Positions 60,295 to 64,000 of a stretch of DNA of 64,000 bases are shown one piece after another. Each line of letters starts with the position of its first letter. Position 1 is the first letter of the stretch. The DNA comes from Listeria immobilis. GTDB lineage: Bacteria; Bacillota; Bacilli; Lactobacillales; Listeriaceae. The position numbers and the translations under genes were made by a program. The notes under the pieces were generated by a model. That model made no database searches. It saw nothing but the letters and a program-made list of their open reading frames with translations, and was not told the origin of the DNA. The stretch covers positions 1 through 64,000 of the forward strand of contig NZ_JAASTZ010000001.1 of NCBI RefSeq assembly GCF_014322765.1. Reading direction: 5' to 3'.

Positions 60295-60993
60295 TTGATT
60301 AAAGAAAGAAAAATTGTACTTATTACTAGTTTGTTTTTTATTGCAATTGTTTTTTTAGTTTTACTTTTTGAGCGAGAAATTATTTGGAATATGGTTTCGG
60401 GGCACTTTGATTTTTCTGTTTCCAATATAATTAATCTTTTAGCAGGGAAAGATTTAGTTACTTTCTTTTTACATCAGACTGTTGCTGCATTAAAGAGCAC
60501 GGTTATTCTTATTATTATTGAGTTGTTATTTATTATTGCTGTTCCTGTTTTTATCATCGTAATTATGTTTCGTGCAAAAAAGAAAGAAGGTTGGACAAAA
60601 TCAAGTATTGCGATTACAAGTGGATATAGCCTACTGCTCATCTCGCTCATTTCTTTTATGCTTTTATTTAGTGTTCAATCTTTACATACTTACCAAAATA
60701 TCCATGAAAATGTTGTTACAGCTAAAAAAATTGTTTTATCTCATAACTCACAAGAAGTGGAAGAGGCCGTTGCTACTATTCTGGATGATCCGCAGAAGTC
60801 TATTCAAAAATTCAAAGAAATCTCCAGTAAACTAGATAAACACACAGGTATTTTCACCTTGCTTTCTGAATGGTTTGATAAAGTTAAAAATTATGAAAAC
60901 CTACTTATTATTGGAACAGTGATTTCCTTCCTATTAATTCTTATTGCGCATATTTCCGAATTATACGGTTTGTGGAAAAAACCGCAAAATTAG
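60295..60993 (+). CDS. Membrane protein of unknown function with extracytoplasmic helical segment
   Basis: 232 residues. Helices lie near residues 7-24, 62-92 and 103-125, with a last one near 205-225. Between the third and fourth is a hydrophilic helical segment of about 70 residues (NIHENVVTAKKIVLSHNSQEVEEAVATIL). TTG start at 60295 with AAAGGGGGA. No family recognised. Only 51 bp before the DUF389 gene, so probably cotranscribed with it. Confidence 0.72.
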   Translation: MIKERKIVLITSLFFIAIVFLVLLFEREIIWNMVSGHFDFSVSNIINLLAGKDLVTFFLHQTVAALKSTVILIIIELLFIIAVPVFIIVIMFRAKKKEGWTKSSIAITSGYSLLLISLISFMLLFSVQSLHTYQNIHENVVTAKKIVLSHNSQEVEEAVATILDDPQKSIQKFKEISSKLDKHTGIFTLLSEWFDKVKNYENLLIIGTVISFLLILIAHISELYGLWKKPQN

Positions 60994-61044
60994 GCTAACA
61001 GCTGTTTATTTCAAAAAATATAATTTTTCACACAAGGAGAATTT

Positions 61045-62073
61045 ATGGCTAACACAAATTATGATGCATTAGAATTCAGAGAAAAAATTATTGCTGATTT
61101 GAAAATTAAAACAAGTGATTCTGTCATTTTGATGTGTGCAATTTTGATTGCTTCCATAGGATTAAATATGAATTCGATTCCTGTTATTATCGGCGCGATG
61201 TTAATTTCACCATTAATGACCCCTATTTTAGGTGTTGGTTACGGGCTTTCTGTCTTTGATTTTTATATTGTAAAAAGGGCCGCAAAATTACTTTTGGTAG
61301 AAGTTGTGGTGAGTCTTGTCGTGGCAACACTTTACTTCACTATTTCGCCAATTACCTACGCGAGCAATGAGATTATTGCCAGAACTTCTCCAACCATATG
61401 GGACGTGATAATAGCCTTTGGGGGTGGGATTGCCGGAATTATTGGAGCTACAAAAAAGACGAGTACCAATATTGTTCCTGGGGTCGCAATTGCAACAGCA
61501 CTAATGCCACCAGTTTGTACGATTGGTTATGCTATTGCGACACTTAATTTTTCTTATTTTATCGGTGCTTCTTACTTATTCATTATTAATTGTGCTTTTA
61601 TAACGATTGCCACTTTTATTGGTATTCGTTTTATGAGATTTCCACTTCATATGACCAAAACGAAGAAAGAAAATAGACGGATTATTATCTTTACGATGGT
61701 GTTATCTTTATTAATTGTTGTTCCGAGCATTTTTTCTGCTTCGATTTTAGTTCAAGAGAGTATCCAAAAATCTTCCATCAACCAATTTGTAACCGATGAA
61801 TTTGCGGATTATGTGGTATTAAATCAAAGCTATAACGAAGAAAAACAGCTGCTTACCGTGACAATATCTGGATCTCCAATGCCAAAGAGCAAGGTTCAAA
61901 GTATCCAGCAAGATTTACCAGATTACGGATTAGATAAGGTTACATTAGATATTGATCAAGTGCCTGATTTTACTGAACTAAAAGGGAGCGAGGTAACTAA
62001 ATATATCGATCAATACATTAAGAAAAAGCTTGATGAAGAAGATAGTAAAAATGTAGAAACTCACGCTGAATAG
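61045..62073 (+). CDS. DUF389 family membrane protein
   Basis: 342 residues. Six or more helices follow an N-terminal soluble stretch. NSIPVIIGAMLISPLMTPILGVGYG and TSTNIVPGVAIATALMPPVCTIGYA are the two conserved DUF389 repeats. A C-terminal soluble domain (FADYVVLNQSYNEEKQLLTVTISG) follows. Function unknown. CAAGGAG ribosome binding site. Confidence 0.88.
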   Translation: MANTNYDALEFREKIIADLKIKTSDSVILMCAILIASIGLNMNSIPVIIGAMLISPLMTPILGVGYGLSVFDFYIVKRAAKLLLVEVVVSLVVATLYFTISPITYASNEIIARTSPTIWDVIIAFGGGIAGIIGATKKTSTNIVPGVAIATALMPPVCTIGYAIATLNFSYFIGASYLFIINCAFITIATFIGIRFMRFPLHMTKTKKENRRIIIFTMVLSLLIVVPSIFSASILVQESIQKSSINQFVTDEFADYVVLNQSYNEEKQLLTVTISGSPMPKSKVQSIQQDLPDYGLDKVTLDIDQVPDFTELKGSEVTKYIDQYIKKKLDEEDSKNVETHAE

Positions 62074-62081
62074 TATAACAA

Positions 62082-62112
62082 AAGCAGCCTTAACCAGAGG
62101 CTGTTTTTTTAT
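62082..62112 (+). terminator. Terminator of the membrane-protein operon
   Basis: AGCAGCCT and AGGCTGTT arms, followed by seven T; 9 bp after the DUF389 stop. Confidence 0.85.
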
Positions 62113-62200
62113 GATGACTTTTAGCTTTATATATCCAATTTTCTCGAAAAACATTGCAATTAGAATTAGAAAGACTTTAAGTAAATAGTTTCTACTTTTT

Positions 62201-62247
62201 AAGGCTGTAGATTAGGTGAATAATCACTAAATCTGCAGCTTTTTTTG
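62201..62247 (+). terminator. Second strong terminator with no gene before it
   Basis: AGGCTGTAGATTAGGTGA pairs with TCACTAAATCTGCAGCT (few mismatches) around ATAA and is followed by seven T. It lies about 90 bp after the previous terminator. It may end a short RNA or be a duplicate stop. The gap 62074-62413 is otherwise occupied only by the promoter region of the next gene. Confidence 0.7.
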
Positions 62248-62292
62248 ATGAAATAGTTCCATCCTAAAAATGGACATAAAATTAGAGGTTTG

Positions 62293-62336
62293 GTGTAAAA
62301 TTTTTTACACGTAAAAAAAAACAAGGGTGCTATACT
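62293..62336 (+). promoter_or_regulatory. Palindrome and extended -10 promoter of the cell-wall protein gene
   Basis: GTGTAAAATTTTTTACAC (62293-62310) is a perfect inverted repeat with 8-bp arms. Downstream TGCTATACT (62328-62336) is an extended -10 element. No good -35 is seen at the right distance. The palindrome covers roughly -50 to -33, so a regulator may bind there. Confidence 0.5.
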
Positions 62337-62413
62337 TTAGAAGTCAAGTCATACCAATGCTTTTTGCAACTTATCTGTATGATTGGCAAATAAAAATTAA
62401 GGAGTATGAATAA

Positions 62414-64000
62414 ATGAAATCAAGCAAAATTGGAGCTTTATTATTAGGAACCACATTAATTGTACAGGCACCATTTCAAGTGTATGCAGCTAGTAATGAT
62501 ACTGTTGATCAAAATAAAACAGAAGTAGCTGCACCAACGACATATATGAACGGCAAAGCATTAACGGCAACAAGCGATTTGGAGTTAACTATCGGGAAAC
62601 AAGCAACCCAAACAATTCGCGTTCAAGACCAACCAATTGGTGATCTTGAATATGGAAGTAATATTTCTGACGTGAAAGTAGTTTTAACAAACATGGATGG
62701 CATGAATTATAACATCGTATACGGCCCAAAAAGTGCAGATGGAACACATTATCAATATGCAGATGTGACTTTTTCAGGAACACCGACAAAGGCAGGAACT
62801 GGGAGCTTCAGCCTTGAATATTATGATGGCGCTGGAAATGGTGGCGAAAGATCATATACTGTCAACACACAATCAACTACAACGGTGAAATATGTAGATC
62901 AAGATGGGAACAAAATTGCAGAGGACACTGTACAAGCTGGAGACTTAAACACAGCTTATACAACAGAACCGAAAACAATTGATGGCTACACCGTTGATGA
63001 AACCAAACTTCCAAGTAACCAAAATGGACAATTTGGTGAAACGAACCAAACAGTAACTTACACTTACACTAAAAATGAAAGTGAAGTCAACAAAGGAACA
63101 GTAGGCATTTCATTCTATGCAGAAGATGGTGAGCGTCAAGAACTTGTAACATCATTAGACTTATCTTATGCATATCCAGATGGCGTGCCGTCGGATACAG
63201 TCACATTTGGTGATTTAGCAAATGGAGCAAGCTATAATGACTTAAGACCAGGTACATTACCAACGGAAATTTCGTGGAATGAGGTACTGGAAAATACCGT
63301 TGCTTACATGAATGGCGATATCGATGCTGCACAATTTGAAGCAGCGGTTGGTGGATCTGTAGCTTCCTTCGATTTGGATTTTATCGCAGAAAACTTTGAA
63401 GGCTATGAATTTGATGAAGCAGCTTATCAAGCAAACTTAGATAAAATGGTAACCTTTGAACAAAATGGTGGTAGTGTTAATTTACAAGTACCATTCAAGA
63501 AAATTGCAGAAGTTCAAGCTGGTGCAGATGTATCCGTAAAATATGTGGATGCAGATGGCAATGAATTAGCAGCGGCAGAAACATTAAGCGGCAACGTAGA
63601 TGAAAGCTATACTTCAGAAGCAAAAACAATTGATGGCTGGACACTAAAAGAAACTCCAGCAAACGCAACTGGTACTTTTACAGACCAAGCGCAAACCGTC
63701 ACTTATGTGTATGAAAAAAATACCGATGACAATGTAACACCAACACCTGTTGATCCAGATGATAACAATAATTCAACAGATGATCCAGATACTCAATCTG
63801 ATGATAGCTCAAACATTCCTTCTGACAATAGTGCAACTGATTCTTCTGATAACAGTGCAGATAGCCCAACTGATAAGGACGCAGTTAAAAGTAATAGTGA
63901 CAGCAAAAGCAGCAATGCCAGCGATGTAAAAGAAAGTGCAACAACTCCGCAAGTTAGTGACAATGCAGCTACTGCGAAAACACAAACAGGTACTCCAGCT
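62414..64000 (+). CDS. MucBP-repeat cell-wall surface protein, cut by the window edge
   Basis: 529 codons are visible without a stop. Signal peptide MKSSKIGALLLGTTLIVQAP...VYA, then a beta-rich region (residues about 30-155). A first MucBP repeat is near residues 156-220 (TTVKYVDQDGNKIAEDTVQAG...TYTYTKN). A middle domain of about 150 residues follows, then a second MucBP repeat near 373-435 (SVKYVDADGNELAAAETLSG...VTYVYEKN). The end is a serine/aspartate/asparagine-rich wall-spanning stretch. An LPXTG sorting signal is expected just beyond the window. There are no leucine-rich repeats, so it is not an internalin. MucBP domains bind mucin in known cases; ligand here unknown. AAGGAG ribosome binding site. 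Confidence 0.88.
   Translation, partial: MKSSKIGALLLGTTLIVQAPFQVYAASNDTVDQNKTEVAAPTTYMNGKALTATSDLELTIGKQATQTIRVQDQPIGDLEYGSNISDVKVVLTNMDGMNYNIVYGPKSADGTHYQYADVTFSGTPTKAGTGSFSLEYYDGAGNGGERSYTVNTQSTTTVKYVDQDGNKIAEDTVQAGDLNTAYTTEPKTIDGYTVDETKLPSNQNGQFGETNQTVTYTYTKNESEVNKGTVGISFYAEDGERQELVTSLDLSYAYPDGVPSDTVTFGDLANGASYNDLRPGTLPTEISWNEVLENTVAYMNGDIDAAQFEAAVGGSVASFDLDFIAENFEGYEFDEAAYQANLDKMVTFEQNGGSVNLQVPFKKIAEVQAGADVSVKYVDADGNELAAAETLSGNVDESYTSEAKTIDGWTLKETPANATGTFTDQAQTVTYVYEKNTDDNVTPTPVDPDDNNNSTDDPDTQSDDSSNIPSDNSATDSSDNSADSPTDKDAVKSNSDSKSSNASDVKESATTPQVSDNAATAKTQTGTPA

Noticed and set aside
1-64000. CRISPR array, rRNA or tRNA genes, prophage structural genes
   Set aside because: I saw no regularly spaced direct repeats, no rRNA segments, no tRNA cloverleaf signatures and no capsid, tail or lysis genes.

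Overview
The window is chromosomal DNA of a low-GC Firmicute, and gene content and order point to the genus Listeria (L. monocytogenes / innocua / seeligeri group). Several segments match the L. monocytogenes EGD-e lmo0765-lmo0813 neighbourhood as I remember it: the mpo mannose-type PTS with its activator ManR, a lysine permease behind an L-box riboswitch, the LOV-STAS blue-light receptor, the small alarmone synthetase RelP, potABCD and fructokinase. I cannot fix the species from sequence alone. Two stretches (about 45.0-52.1 kb and 54.5-64 kb) and a small one (12.2-14.8 kb) do not fit the EGD-e order I remember and look like accessory DNA.

Layout. 0-5.5 kb: an intracellular alpha-1,6-mannan utilisation operon (GH125, two ABC permeases, lipoprotein binding protein, GH76) facing a convergent GntR/LacI-type regulator. 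6.8-12.2 kb: housekeeping singletons (membrane protein, GntR-FCD regulator, AcuI/YhdH reductase, lipid-kinase-like protein, PH-like protein, ROK kinase). 12.2-14.8 kb: small exported or membrane proteins, two of them interrupted at a six-A tract and sharing an upstream 28-nt element. 14.8-21.3 kb: UPF0266 protein, mpoDCBA with a textbook sigma-54 promoter, and manR with all three regulatory histidines. 21.5-44.9 kb: azoreductase, amino-acid permeases, a 1,476-residue tandem activase/dehydratase-like Fe-S protein, YbaK, RarD, YceI, MarR, LysP, the LOV-STAS receptor, a HesB-like protein, RelP, a Na+/H+ antiporter, and the potABCD operon with its XRE-cupin regulator.

45-52 kb is accessory: an unrecognised protein paired with an XRE-ImmA/IrrE metallopeptidase, then an orphan PTS EIIC, a divergent RpiR regulator and a TIM-barrel-like protein, separated by gene-poor DNA with palindromes and decayed reading frames. 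52-54.5 kb returns to core genes: alpha carbonic anhydrase, an HD-type small alarmone hydrolase candidate, and fructokinase. 54.7-59 kb is a complete oligosaccharide PTS operon (GntR-UTRA, IIB, IIC, IIA) ending in an SGNH acetylesterase, with promoter, operator-like repeat and cre site visible. It is followed by a 150-nt nested palindromic repeat, three membrane protein genes and the start of a MucBP cell-wall protein that runs off the right edge.

Functionally the window is dominated by sugar uptake and its control: one ABC system, the Mpo glucose/mannose PTS, one orphan EIIC and one full lichenan/cellobiose-type PTS. Around these sit stress and signalling genes (RelP, the small alarmone hydrolase candidate, the blue-light receptor). 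All start sites were re-examined against Shine-Dalgarno positions, and many were moved downstream of the longest open frame.
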